Shown piece after piece: positions 45,575 to 57,589 of a DNA stretch of 64,000 bases. The notes under the pieces are model-generated. The model did not search any database and was not told the origin of the DNA. It was given only the letters and a program-made list of their open reading frames with translations. Position 1 is the stretch's first letter. Every line of letters starts with the position of its first letter. The DNA comes from Ptychodera flava (Eukaryota > Hemichordata > Enteropneusta > Ptychoderidae): positions 22,493,877 to 22,557,876 of the forward strand of contig NC_091944.1 in NCBI RefSeq assembly GCF_041260155.1, given 5' to 3'. Both the position numbers and the translations under genes were made by a program.

Positions 45575-45654
45575 CATGCCCAGTCTCTTGAGCGTGGACA
45601 AAGTGAATCGCCGATGCTCCCGCCAGTTGGCATTGTCCGGTACTCTGACAATGC
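45575..45654 (-). pseudogene. P450 copy A exon 2, 5' part
   Basis: Acceptor TTTTCAG, then codons completing Gly117 and reading IVRVPDNANWREHRRFTLS to the Met at codon 143, where FB-1 begins. It contains the C-helix W-x-x-x-R haem-propionate motif (W126, R130). The TSD CATGCCC (45575-45581) lies at the break. Confidence 0.92.
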
Positions 45655-47614
45655 CTGAAAACAAACATTTACATGTATCAGCATGGGGTACATGGCCGTC
45701 TCCAGGGGATGAGGTCAGGGATGGGTGTCTTGGTCTCAGCACGGATTTCTTGTTGCCGTTTCTTTATAAAAAATAATTGCGACTGTGACATTCCTAGTGA
45801 TGCTTGGCCTTAGCACTGATTTTGTAAAGATTTTCTTTTTGTTTTCTCTTTCATTGTGTCATGTTATAGCCCTGTGATAACTGTTAGCTATGTTTTTTTC
45901 CTTTACTGTTTTCGACGCTATCACTGGATTAACTAGTGTATAACAGCACAAAAAAGGTTGGTAATATAATCTTAGATATCAGAGTCAGAATTATTAAAAT
46001 AAACAACGGCAAGAAGAAAAACATGCTGACACCAGGGCACTTTGAAACCTTTGGACGGACTTGTTCGCTCTTCAGTGACTTGTCCTTGTTTGCCCACAGG
46101 GGGCCCAGTTATCTGGTTGTTGTTGTTGTTGTTTGTACGGTTTTTTATGTTTTTATCAGTCGTGTTGTTATTGTTGACCAATACAATTCAACTGACATAA
46201 CTATTGTGTTGTTGTTGTTGTCGCTTTAAACATAATGTACATGTCCTAAGAAATACTACAAGGACGCTATCATTATTTGACCAAACGCAACTCTCTCCCA
46301 ACGTACACTCTCTTCACACGTGTCAGTACATAAAGTGAGTTTTCATATCAAATTAAAATTTTCATAATTTTTGCTCAACTCCTAGGTCTGATTTTACACC
46401 CTTATGTGTTGAAATATTTAGTATTCAGCTTATCAAGGCAACCTCCACATGTGCACTTATATTGCTGGCGTTTGCGTTTCAGTCAAGCTATAAATTGAAG
46501 TGTGAGTATTAAAATAGCACAGCAGCATATTCATATACTCAGGCTGTGTTTACGTAGAATGCGCCTCGGGACATATATTTGGACTCTCAAATTATTTTCT
46601 GATCTACCACTTGCTAGGATTCATTTTGAAGCCCTTTGAATAGGAAAAACGTTCACCGTCTTAGTTTTTTGAAAATCGAAAATATCATTTTTATCCATTT
46701 AGTTAATATAGGAACGGCGGCCATTTTGAATTTCAAATATTGGTAAGTCTTGGGTAATTTGTTTCTCTACTACCAAAATTTAAACGGTGACACTCGAGTT
46801 TTATTCTTGATTTTGAAAAAGATTGGCTGAAAGATTCCTTGAGGAAAATTTGAGCGATTTTGGATGCTGGGCTATCGCGAGCAGACTGTGAACCTTTCAG
46901 CGCGTCCGCTAAGCGCACAGAACGACCCCACAGAACGAAATTCAACCCGCGCTGCGCAGTGCACGTGGTAGAAATTTTACGTCATCAGCATAATTTCACT
47001 CAAATTCACCGGTTTTGGACTGACCATGATTTACTTTGTAAAGTACTGAATGTTGAGAAGTATATATTTTTGTAAAAGCTGTAAAATATTCTCTTCTTTT
47101 TCCTCGTGTTGACGTAAAGGTGTTTTGAGGTCAAAGGTCAAATAGCGTCCAATGCAATAACGCCTAAAGTTATTGTACTCCATGTCAAGGTTATTGGACT
47201 CTGCGTCCTCTGATACCGAAACTTACTGTACGACGAAACTCAATAGGTTACAGACGTAGGTGTATAATAACTCGCTTTTCAATGCATACTATAAAGTGAT
47301 TTCAAGATATTTATTATTAACGTAAGAGCCATTGGGTGACTATCGCATCTGAAAATGTACAAAAAATCCGATACCCTACATACATGATATACCCAATGCA
47401 AAGTTTGTGATCCTTTTATTTGTTACCTGTAGTCTTAAAGTGTATTGCTCACAAATTTATACCCCTCTGTATAAAGCTTGCTGGGGATCCTAGCTGATCG
47501 AACTTGAGCTTCAACGAGAACAAACAATGTTTATTTTGGACGACCCTGTCGACCCGGCCTCGATTGTCCTTTTGTTGAAGTGACTTAGTCAGTGCAAAAT
47601 GACAATTGACTCAC
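45655..47614 (-). other. Intron 1 of P450 copy A
   Basis: Contains (TTG)n tracts at about 46118 and 46209 and an R3-type repeat starting at 46550 (AGAATGCGCCTCGGGACA). It matches the intron of copy B once the insertions in B are removed. No gene inside. Confidence 0.75.
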
Positions 47615-47963
47615 CTTTGTCGAGGGGCAAAACGCGATGGACATTTGTTGGGCGACTGCTGAAGAAATCACCTTTACCGACAAAGGCTTCCTTGATGGCG
47701 TCGTAACTATTCAAAACTACAACAAGACAGCTCCCGAGATTCAGGCTATATACATCACCGTACTTCCTGCCCAGTCGATTCAAGACTGCGCTTGGAGGTT
47801 CACTCCCCAAGAGCAGTGGCAAAGAACCGACGATAGGCCACCCTAATGGCCCCGGTGGAAGATTACGTCTGCGTGTTCGGAATAAGAACAGCCAGGCAAC
47901 TATGAACAGGGTAAATGTCACGATCAAGGTCGTGCCAACGTCCAGCTTGAGGTTAAAAGACAT
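47615..47963 (-). CDS. P450 copy A exon 1
   Basis: ATG at 47963 in the context CCATCATG (A at -3). 116 codons plus one base. Residues 10-28 are a hydrophobic ER anchor (TTLIVTFTLFIVAWLFLF), followed by RTRRR, the proline hinge LPPGPLGWP, and sequence through SSRPTNVHRVLPLDK. Donor GTGAGT. Intact. Confidence 0.92.
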
Positions 47964-49362
47964 GATGGCTGGCGTCTCGACAATACTATATTATTTGTGT
48001 TCAGAGAAAGTCAAAGGTTAACTGTACACGTGACTGGGGTCACAATGAGGACATATTTTTTTTCTTCTCATTTTCAAGATTTGAAATAACAAAAAGGTCT
48101 GCATGCCATTAATTGTTTTCAGTAAGAAAGATCTCATATCTTCAGTTGGGAAGAATGGTTATATAGGGCCATCACATGACTGTTGGACATTCGTACGTTC
48201 CATACACTCGATATCATTAAGTCTGTTAAAGCCGCAATCCTCAATCCCTCGATTTCGTCTTGGTATTAGTAATAATTGACTATTACACGGTGTTAGTACT
48301 TGATCATACTTTGCAAGTTTTATCAGGTTAGTCAATTTGTTTCTAGGTATAGCTGAGTGACAGCCCGAGTCCAGGTTGTTGTCTTCGGTATCCTCGTAAG
48401 TCGAGAACAATAAGAGGAAATTCATCTGTGCCGGTAGCTGATTACTGGTAATTGAAATTTTGATCTCAACACACTAGATTTTTCTCACTGAAATTTTAGG
48501 TGTAAATTATCAAAAGTCTATGACCCAATTTTGACACAATGTGTCCGAAAGGTCACGACATTGAGATCGGGGTATTCTGCTGGTGCTGGTTGCATGTTGC
48601 AGCCAAAAATTTCATTGACAAAAATCAGACTGTATAAGATCAAATGTTAAATTGACAGTAACTAGCACTTTAAAGGACGTTAAGAATCACCCATCTGTAG
48701 ACTATGCCAAAGTTTGCATTATACCAGGTGATTAGCATGTATCTGTTTTAAAGAAATCACAAAAGCGTGACAGCAGTGACCATCCTTTCTGCGTGTAGGC
48801 GATACTGAAGGTAATTTTTCATCCTTTCTGCCATCCACAGTGCATTAATGATGTCCTCTTCGCTATGCTTATTGCTCAGTAGTTTGCGAGTTTTGACGTT
48901 AGTTTGTTCAGCGTATGCCCTACAGCGCATAAATTATGCGTGTGTTGTGCGAGATTGCATTGCATACAACGTTTAAACTACTGTTCCACTCACTTTGGTA
49001 CATATTGCTTAAGATCGTCTAGATAGAGGCTGTCGTCTCTTTACCGGCGATTCTGCACACTGTGCGCTTAGTATGTAATGCCTGTATGTTATTTGAGATA
49101 GTGTCTCTTGTGTCCTGAGCTTTAAAAGTATGATTTAAAGTTGATTAGCTTTCTTGTTTCTCAAAAAATAGCCTTATATTGGAATTGAACAATGGGAGTA
49201 ATCTTCCATTTAAAGCAATCAGTAATAACATGAATTAAGAGAAGTTAACCTGGCGGCAGCAAGTGATAAGGACAGATATTTACGATTGCGTAGTTTCGTT
49301 TTAAAGTACGCCTATTTATTTGACTCGTTAGCATCTTGCACATGAACTTCTTTGATTGTAGG

Positions 49363-49365
<3 letters not shown>
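47964..49365. other. 5' flank of P450 copy A
   Basis: Aligned with 60770-61973 as far as about 49232 (TTTCAAGATTTGAAATAACAAAAA, GGTCACGACATTGAGAT, TCACAAAAGCGTGACAGCAG). AAATAATATAG about 30 bp upstream of the ATG is TATA-like, but a promoter cannot be demonstrated. Confidence 0.5.
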
Positions 49366-49368
<3 letters not shown>

Positions 49369-49415
<47 letters not shown>

Positions 49416-49435
49416 CAGAGAGACAGACAGACAGA
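49369..49435. repeat. (AG)n/(ACAG)n microsatellite
   Basis: GAGAGA run passing into GACAGA and ACAGAC repeats. Frames rich in Arg-Glu or Ser-Leu are artefacts. Confidence 0.96.
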
Positions 49436-50490
49436 GCCCCTCATTTTCTTTGTACACACCACCTTGGTTGTCCCTCTATAATTCCTACAAAAGTTCTTTT
49501 GAAGGCAATCTCGTTCAGAATTAGTATGTTAGAAGTACGAGTGTTTGTGAAAACCACAGCTGCGTCTGTACTATCGAGCTCTACAAGACGTGACGAGTGA
49601 CAGAAGTCCCGGCGTATTGATGTTCACAATGAACCGTTTGCTTATTACCATATACAAGTTAATCGGCAGATTGCTAAGGCTGTCAGCATATTTATGACAT
49701 TTGGTATTTACGACAACATGCAACGTAGCACAGTCAACCTGAATAATTGCACACATTTGAACATCAGAGAGATTTACACAATGTGTACCTGTGACGACTG
49801 TTGGAAATCTCACATTTGCAAATGCAAATGCAATAAAGCAAACACTGAGATTTACATGATTTCATAAAACTGTATTTACCTCGTATAATATGTGCCAAAC
49901 AAACATATGGAAAACGATTTAACAAGGGAAGGAAGTACAACACAAGTTCCAAATTCTTCCCAAATGCAACTTCCATTATTCCGGATTGATGCCCAGGATG
50001 TGTGTGTAGTTGCCTTCATGCCGGAAAATGCCGAGAGAGTTTGACCGGTTAAGAAGGGCTTGACTACGCAGTTTCTGCGTAGTGAAGCGTCATTACGTAT
50101 TCATGGTGACCCTGGCCAGCTGTCAATATCTTTGGGGGCTTTTGTCTTTTGGCCTGCTTTGCATATGCGTCGTTGGACACGACCTGCCAATCACCCAGGT
50201 AGTCAATTAAACTATTAATTGACTGTTTACCGACCCAATTAACACTATCCAGCAGTATCAGTCATATTTTAATCGCGTGGCCCGGGTGGGCACAACGTAG
50301 GAACGCGTGTATTTCTATGTGTACGTTTCACTTATGGTGTTGTTTGTACCATGGAGGTAGGAATGTTTGTACCATCGTGCGTTTGAAGTAAGCTTACTTG
50401 TTTCACCTACAGCATTACCTTCAAGGTGACAGGCTTACTATTAATGTTCAGTATCATTGCACCGAGTTCTGCCCACGGTGAAAACCACCT
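49436..50490. other. No gene recognised
   Basis: Sequence between the two duplication units, with no exon, RNA or element ends recognised. Confidence 0.5.
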
Positions 50491-50498
50491 GTTTTGCC

Positions 50499-50523
50499 AC
50501 GGTCCCTCTGTGGAGGGACCGTG
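50499..50523. mobile_element. 25-bp hairpin insertion with 8-bp direct flanks
   Basis: Stem CCACGGTCCCTC (50497-50508), loop TGTG, then GAGGGACCGTGG (50513-50524). Direct repeat GTTTTGCC at 50491-50498 and 50524-50531. Confidence 0.65.
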
Positions 50524-50632
50524 GTTTTGCCTACTAATTACTGCCCGTCGCTGCCCGTCCTGATGTAGCCTATCTATAGCTACAGTAATCAGTCATATAT
50601 AATACCCCGCGCCTTATAATTTTTATATAAAC

Positions 50633-50661
50633 CACAGTCTCTCTATCCACGAGGGACTGTG
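50633..50661. mobile_element. 29-bp hairpin insertion with 7-bp direct flanks
   Basis: CACAGTCTCTC (50633-50643) pairs with GAGGGACTGTG (50651-50661), one mismatch, loop TATCCAC. Direct repeat TATAAAC at 50626-50632 and 50662-50668. Confidence 0.65.
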
Positions 50662-50999
50662 TATAAACTTATAAAATCATAGTCCGTGCCGTAAAATTGT
50701 TGACTTTCGATCCGATATACAGGTTGATCGTTGAATCGCACCGGCGCATCCATGTTTACTTGCCCCATAAGCTTACTACTCTGCAAAGGGTGGGCAGATG
50801 GAATTCCTGGGCCAAAAATGAACACCGGGGCGAAACTTTTTGTGAACCCATGTGAAAACATAAATCATTTATCAGTTTTGATATATACTCCTAAATTGTA
50901 AGTTGATCATGGAGGTACCTCCATGGTTTGATCAAAATCGAGACCACATTCAAGGGCTATGCAGACTGTCCATGTACGCACACACAGTGACAAGAAGGC

Positions 51000-52400
51000 G
51001 GCAAACACCTACTTACCAAGCACATCGAATCGGCGAAAAGAAGCATAAAAAAGCTATAGGCTCATCGCCAAAATAAACGCGCCAAGCGCTAACAAAAACC
51101 CATACCGAGCGGCCCTTTTCAGGGCCACCAAACACTCCAAAAAGAGAACTACCCAAAAAACCCCATAAAATGACATAGAACACACAAACACTTAAAAGAA
51201 ATAACAAAAATCGTACACATAAAATAACGTGACAGAAAAAATGGCCGTGGAAATAAATCAGCTATTTCCAAAGAAAAGCCGACAACAACATGAAATTCAA
51301 CAACAACCTATCATCGCTCAAACTATGAAACTCCGAAAAATAGTACTAGGCAAAGGCCTTAAAATTAATTCGGACGCCAACAAAACCAAACAGAATAAAA
51401 CCACCTCAGGATTTCAACAAATAAAGTCGTAAAATGTGACTACGCTACATCGTGAGACACAAACAATCGCAACAACACAAATTCAAAGAAAAGTCAAATT
51501 GGGCTCCACAAACAACAAACACCAAAAACTTGAAAGCTATCTGAAGTTGCTAAACTCGCACTTCTAGAGATACCCTTTCAAACAAGGAAACAAAACATGT
51601 CGCGTGCTAAAAGAATCGCGATAAACCAGCTTGCAAACAATAGACAAATTTCGGGGAAAAAAACCCTCGACAAGGGTCGGGTTTCGTCATTGTCAACACA
51701 AACGATTACGTACTCGAATGCGAAAGACAATTACGCAACACTCAGTATTATACAACAAGCCAGAACAAACAGTAAACAAAGTAACGAACTATGAATCAAA
51801 ATGTACGAGAACAAGCACATCAACCAGGATACTTGTGAGTATCTTGATCCAATAAACATAAAATCCGTACCCCCAGTGGTACTTATTGCCTAAACATTCA
51901 CAAACCTCCGCAAAATCTAAAAGACACACCAGTCAAAACAAAATTTACCGAAGTAAAGAAACATAGAACAAACAAACCGAACCACCAAACGGACTCACAA
52001 CGTGACCAAAAATTAATATACTTGCCTCGCTAATCGAAAAGCAAGACCACTAAAATGCATTAAAATAAATTTTCACAAACACAAACTAAGGAAAGAATCT
52101 ACACCGCGACTGATGAGAAACCACACCCGGGTTTCGAAACGCAAGCGTCAAAGGGCGACTCTATCAACTTTTGTAACAACATAGGTCCGGCTGCGTCTCG
52201 CCATAAGCTTTCCCCACACAAACAAACATTACCGTACACACTAATCCAAACTTCTCTACAAATATCCAAAGCGAAACAAACATTTTTATTAACACACACA
52301 ATCGGATAAGAATGTAGGAACACATTTTCGAAACGAATCAAACACAAACTCGACACAAAAACATTTAGGATAGTTAGATGGGGAGCCTCTTTCACATTTT
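51000..52400. other. Strongly A/C-skewed segment
   Basis: On the + strand A and C dominate, and G and T are scarce, over about 1.4 kb, unlike the flanks. Minus-strand frames are therefore Phe/Leu/Val-rich and plus-strand frames Lys/Gln/Asn/Thr-rich. No domain or splice structure was recognised. The skew could mark an inserted retroelement, a transcribed strand, or an old biased tract. Confidence 0.55.
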
Positions 52401-52863
52401 TTACATCTCGCTATACTGTCTATGATTCTAAAAATAAAGTCATCTGCCACTTTTTCTGTATACGCGGTTTGGCAAAACTCATCTCTTCGATCGAAAGTCG
52501 GGCGATTTCATGGTTCTTTGGGGTACGTCGAGCTTAAGGAATGTGGTTATATTCGCGATGTTTTATTCGAAATTATTTATTTCTTCTAGGGCAAATGCAC
52601 GTAATTCATGCTGTTGGAAATACTGGCCGCTCATAAACAAGACAATAAACTCGATATCTGTGCATCTTTACTTTTATTGTCAAAGTACCATCGACACCCA
52701 AAAAAACCCCAAATGGTTCAGTCCACGTGTGGGTTCAGTCCAGGTATTTGCAACGCCAGTCACCTAGGCGACGGTAATCCGCACCACTTATCACCATCGG
52801 GAAGGTACTCCTCCCCCTATACCACTGGCGATCCCACCCTCCAGGCACTGCGTCATTCGACCA
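52401..52863. other. Unique sequence adjoining the duplication edge
   Basis: No gene recognised. The copy B exon 3 frame runs into this region and stops (PGRMTQCLEGGIASG, then TGA near 52783). Confidence 0.55.
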
Positions 52864-52888
52864 GGCATTCCCAAGCAGATCCGACGAC
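52864..52888 (-). pseudogene. P450 copy B exon 3 stub
   Basis: Acceptor TTTACCAG followed by GTCGTCGGATCTGC, coding RRICLGM as in copy A exon 3. At about 52864 identity with copy A stops abruptly; this is the edge of the duplicated block. Confidence 0.85.
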
Positions 52889-53342
52889 CTGGTAAATGAA
52901 GCAAGGTACTTGATCAAAACCAAGCAGATGTAGCTTAATGTATATCTAGCTGATAAAACTGAAGATTTATAACGAGGCAAATATGACTTTCAAAACTGAC
53001 CTTCAAATTATACTGACACATCATGACAGCACTATTTTGTCAGCTCTATCGATAAAGGGTACATATTATTCCTCCTCTTTGTCATCATTGTTCCCTACCT
53101 TGATCCAAAAATACAGAGCATGAATTATCTTTCTTATGCTTTCCTCAACATATAATTCAGATTGACCATTGAAGCCAGCGTTGTGGTCGACAACGTTTCA
53201 TTGGCATTTGCCAATTGATAATGACCTCTATGCAGAACTTTGATCTCTTGACTTTCGCAGAAATAATTTTCAAAACTTCCTGATTGAACATTTTAAAGCT
53301 TCATAATCCATACTCGCATAAACTCACAAAAATACAACTTAC

Positions 53343-54311
53343 CAATACCGAATGGAACCAGCTCCCCACTTCTGATAACACTTCCATCTTTTCCGAGAAA
53401 TCTCTCAGGCTTGAAGACCTCCGGTTCTGTCCAACGCCGTGGCTCGTGATGAACTGACCAAAGATTTGGTATGACATAAGTGCCCTTCGGGATGACATAA
53501 CCTCGCAGACTAACATCGCCAGATGTGGCGTGGGCGAGCGCTAACGGCACAATGCTGCTAATTCTCTGGATTTCCATCAGCGTCGTCTCCGTGTAAGGGA
53601 GCAAGGGCTGGTCAGCCATTGTAGGCCGTCGTTCACGACCGATGACTTGATCAATCTCATCGTGTACACGGTCTTGTACTTTTCCATACGAGGCCATGTA
53701 GAAGATAGCCCAGTTCAGGGTGACGGCCGTTGTATCGGTTCCTGCCAGGAGTAATTCTATTATGAGCACAAACAGGTTTTCTATATCCATTGTATTGTTA
53801 ACGCCGATTTGCTTCGGACGAGACATTTCTTTCAGGTAAGCACTGATGATATCATTGGCTTCCCTCTCGGTCTCTAAATTCTTACCATGTTCTTCTAAAA
53901 TCGGATTCAGTAGTTTGTCGTAAAGCTTTTTCGCGTTTTGATGGAAACTTTTGTGCTTGTTCTGTCCTGGTAAGTACTTCAAACAAGTAAGAAAATTTAA
54001 TGTGGCAGCGACCCCTTTTGACGCAGACGCCACGTTTATTATTTGGAGTAGTTCGCCCAATTGACCGTCATCATATGCGTATCGTTTATTCAATGCCAAA
54101 CCCAGTATAATGTTACAAGTCGCTGCGGTAAGCACGTGAGCAGGGTCGATAGGACCGCCATCGGTGGCGTCCCAGGTGGCAATTGTCTTATCGACTTCGT
54201 TGAGAACCGTGTCTTCAAGAACGCTTTTGCCCATGCCCAGTCTCTTGAGTGTAGACAAAGTGAATCGCCGATGCTCACGCCAGTTGGCGTTGTCAGGTAC
54301 TCTGATTACGC
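53343..54311 (-). CDS. P450 copy B exon 2
   Basis: 322 complete codons, with two bases completing Gly117 and one base starting Gly440. Runs from VIRVPDNANWREHRRF to GELVPFGIG. Acceptor TTTTCAG, donor GTAAGT. Open throughout. The ATG 260-nt-earlier frame start upstream of the acceptor is intronic. Confidence 0.93.
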
Positions 54312-54519
54312 CTGAAAACAAACATTTACACGTATCAGCATCGGTAACAGGTCCGTCCCAAGGGGATGGGGTCGGGGATGGATGTCTTGGTCTCAGCATT
54401 AGTTTCTTGTTGCTGTTTATTTATAATAATATTTGCGACTGCGACATTCCTAGTGGTGCTTGGTCTTAGCAATGATTTGTAAAGATTTTCTTCGCTTTTT
54501 CCTTCACTATGTCATATAA

Positions 54520-55748
54520 GGGAGCCGTCATTATCTACGATCTGGGGGGATCGGACGAATGTGGGGGGGGGTCACTCAAAAAATTTAAAACTTCAGAAGG
54601 GGTTGCTCAAAATGTGGAATGGAAGAATGGGGGTTACTCAATTTTTAGTGCGCAACAAATTGAAACACTTTTTTGATTGCACCATTGCACACATAAATTT
54701 CTCAAAATTTCCGATGCGAGAGGGGGAGACCCCCTCTCGTGCTCTTCCCTTGGGGTGTTGTAACAGTGTATATTAAAAAAAAACAACAAATTAAAAACAC
54801 CTCTCAGATTGCACCAGACTGCACCATTGCACACACCATTTTCTCAAATGTTTCAAAGGATCTAGGACAAAACTGAACTGTTGTGAATTAATCTTTGATT
54901 ATCAAAGAAACATATATTTTAATTGACTTTAGTTCAATAACCATTTTAACATTAACCATACGGTATTGAGCTTTTCATTAGAAGCTGACAGCTGGAGAAA
55001 TGACACAACAAGGTCAATGATTTTCCATTGCTGCGTATTCTTTGGTCTTCGATCTCTGGCAAACTGAGAACTATTTTTTACAAAACATATTATCGATGTT
55101 TTGTTAATGTTGTTGAATATTGTGACTCAAACACGGGTCAGGCAAAAAATGTACTAAAAACATTAGTGTTCAATGTCATTTTCAAACAATTTTACTGATT
55201 GCAAAATAAATTGAAACACCTCTCAGATTGCACCATTACACACATCAGTTTCTAAAAAATTTTCGATGCAAGATACATGTAGAGGAACCCCACTCTGACA
55301 TTTCCCACTCAGCCTTTTGCCTGTTCTCCCCATGAACTTTAAAATTCTGGCCAGTCAGATATCTTAGTGAAAACCCTGTCATGATACGCATCCAAGTTTA
55401 ACAATACTATATGATTGGATACTGGTTATAGCGTCTGTATTTTGTTGTCACTTTGAATTTCATTTTGTTGGTTTCACCTCTTTCAACCGTCTTGAGATAA
55501 CCGATAATAATCTAGCAGGGTACATCAGGATTTGAAAGGTCTTTACTATTGCCGTATTTTTATAATGTTACAAATATATGTATTTGTATTTAACTTTTTA
55601 AAGAGGGGCTTCAGTCAAAATTTTTGAGTTAGAGAAGGGGGGTTACTCAAATTCATCATGGGTGGCAGGGGGGTTACTTGAAATTTCAGAGTTTCCGATG
55701 AAATTCCACCGGACCCCCCCTCAGCGGGCGTAAATAATGACGGCTCCC
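54520..55748. mobile_element. PIF/Harbinger-like MITE in P450 B intron 1
   Basis: Inverted ends GGGAGCCGTCATTATCTACG and, from the other side, GGGAGCCGTCATTATTTACG. They are flanked by TAA (54517-54519 and 55749-55751), the 3-bp duplication typical of PIF/Harbinger. The homologous intron of copy A lacks it (CATGTTATAGCC empty site). Both subterminal regions contain G-rich phrases (GGGGGGATCGGACG and relatives). 1229 bp, no transposase. Confidence 0.88.
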
Positions 55749-56431
55749 TAATAGCCTGTGAGAACTGTAAGCTATGTTTGTGCCTATACTGTTTTGGATG
55801 GTATCACCGGATTAACTAGTATATAACAGCACACCAAAGGATGGTAGTTTAATCGTATCACAGTCAGAATTACAGCGCTTGTCTTTTTAGTGTGGAGTTT
55901 CAGGGTTTGGCACACACGGGTTTCTTGACTGTAACGTACAAGTTGTTGTACTCCGACACATAACATCAAAGGATGCGTCGATTGCCGCACGTTCTCTTAT
56001 CATGCAGAATGTTACGGAGCTATAACACTGTAGCAGAACTTTTACCTAAGAGTGACAGTAATCTTTCCCGATACAGGCGTATGATTGGTTCAAACCTTCG
56101 CAGTCTCGGTCAAACACACCGGAAGACTATTCCATTTAGGCCAAACATCAAGGGATGTGATTTGCACTAAAGGGCGTGATTTTTACCGAGAATATTAAAA
56201 TAAATGCAAAAATTGAAACTATTTGTTATGAAATTGACTAAACATTTATTTGTATTGTACCCTGAAGGGTAACACTCACTCAGTGTAGCCAGGTTTGACT
56301 TCCATAACGGAAACCACCTGTGTATTCAGTGTTCATCAAAACTTGCACATGAAAACTTGTTTCCGCCAACTTTGCTCTCTGAGAGCAGCGGCGCAGATAG
56401 GCAGGCAAAGATTGAACTCATTGCAATAAAC

Positions 56432-57363
56432 CAGGGCTCGAAATTAACTTTTTACCCCTGTAGTCCACTTGGGCTACCATTTTCTGAAGTTGGTAGCCCA
56501 GTGACAATGGCTGGTAGTCCATGAATATTTTAGTTTAGGTATACTGTACTTGTTCGAGTATAAGCCCCGGTTCAGCAACACAAAATAGAAGTAAAACTAG
56601 GGGCTTCAACTCGAGAAACCCCAAGTTATGTGTCACGGATGCTTAATTTATGCTAATTTATGTACATTTTAACACTTTCTTTCACTTTCAAAATCGGCTT
56701 ACACATCCAAAGAAATTGTAACTTTAGTAAAGAAAAACAGAAAAAAATATTCTCATGATCTTTATGAACTGGCATGCCTTGTTACACTCGAGTCTCTCTA
56801 TACAGAACGTAATACATTGATACTGATCGACAACCATAGATCATGTAGATAAAAGACAGCGAAACTCAGCCAAGCTTAACTGGCACAGTGTTTTATATTA
56901 CTATTTCAAATCAAACTGATTACACAATCTCTTGATATAGAAGTGACAGTTTTGTGAAATTTCAGCATCAAACCTCCAAAACTTGACACAAGTACGTCTT
57001 GTATGCTGCCGATCAACAGCATATAGTGTGAACTGGCAAGTAAAGACTGCACACGGAAAAGCAACTCAACATTCTAGTATCAAACGCTCTGCATCTTGTG
57101 TAAAAAACAACATAGAAGAGAAAACTGTTACGGCAATAGTCACCAGAAAAAACTCTTCACAGATGAAAGGATAACTGTTTCAAACAAACGATACTGCATG
57201 TTGACTGCATTTAGCTCGTCCGAAAGTGACGGATATCGCACGTCAAGTATTTCATGTCTCAGGCTTTGGTAGTCCATGTGGGCTACCATTTCATGGACTT
57301 TGGTAGCCCCAGGGAAAAGTTGGTAGTCTGTGGACGCGGGACTACCGCTAATTTCGAGCCCTG
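56432..57363. mobile_element. hAT-like MITE, 8-bp target duplication
   Basis: Ends CAGGGCTCGAAATTA and its reverse complement, flanked by CAATAAAC at 56424-56431 and 57364-57371. CAGGG-type ends with an 8-bp duplication are characteristic of hAT elements. The subterminal GGTAGTCC/GGGCTACC phrases are repeated at both ends. 932 bp; non-autonomous. Confidence 0.92.
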
Positions 57364-57589
57364 CAATAAACAAACATGAGTCTAGTACCAAGTCCAAGTC
57401 CAATACAGGGGAAAACGCAGACAATTTTACATAACCCTTTGGACTCGTACCACGAGTCCTAATTAACAGACGTTTGCATGGATGTGGCTAAGAAGTTTGT
57501 GCACTGGCATCTCTGCTACACGAATAAAGTGCGCCGCGTACCGGAGTTCAAATCCAAACCGTGCGGGTAAATTTGATATGTGTTTTGGT

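Larger units (their letters stand above)
38825..47963 (-). pseudogene. Cytochrome P450 (CYP2 clan), copy A, disrupted
   Basis: A microsomal haem monooxygenase gene. Exons are 47615-47963 (349 nt), 45575-45654 plus 40082-40974 (exon 2, split by an insertion) and 38825-39003 (179 nt). Introns are GT-AG: donor GTGAGT after exon 1, acceptor TTTTCAG, donor GTAAGT after exon 2, acceptor TTCCAAG. Without the insertion the gene would specify 498 residues, normal for the family. Features: N-terminal membrane anchor, LPPGPLGWP hinge, I-helix AGTDTT (306-311), EIQR (363-366), PERF (418-421) and FGIGRRICLG with haem-ligand Cys444. Two lesions exist: a 4.6-kb foldback insertion at codon 143 and a 4-nt AAAA insertion after Val383 that brings an immediate TAG. 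The family member and substrate cannot be named; CYP2U/CYP2-like is the broad class. Confidence 0.93.
38985..49232 (-). repeat. Segmental tandem duplication, unit A (P450 copy A)
   Basis: This unit aligns in the same orientation with 52864-61973 through exons, introns and the 5' flank. One edge is inside exon 3 (after the codons for RRICLGM). The other edge lies near 49232, after the shared phrases TTGTCTCTTTACCGGCGATTCT-type and GTTTCTCAAAAA. Unit A carries the foldback element; unit B carries other insertions. Uncollapsed haplotypes are an alternative to a true duplication. Confidence 0.75.

Noticed and set aside
45103..45668. 177- and 107-codon minus-strand frames rich in MQLSR/CNSHE
   Set aside because: Translation of the FB-1 terminal repeat running into the P450 exon 2 start.
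47637..47846. Plus-strand frame opposite P450 exon 1; similar at 60401-60800
   Set aside because: Antisense shadow of the conserved exon.
49245..49524. Arg-Glu and Ser-Leu rich frames
   Set aside because: (AG)n microsatellite translation.
54061..54469. Plus-strand frames of 84-101 codons
   Set aside because: Antisense shadow of P450 B exon 2 and its acceptor.
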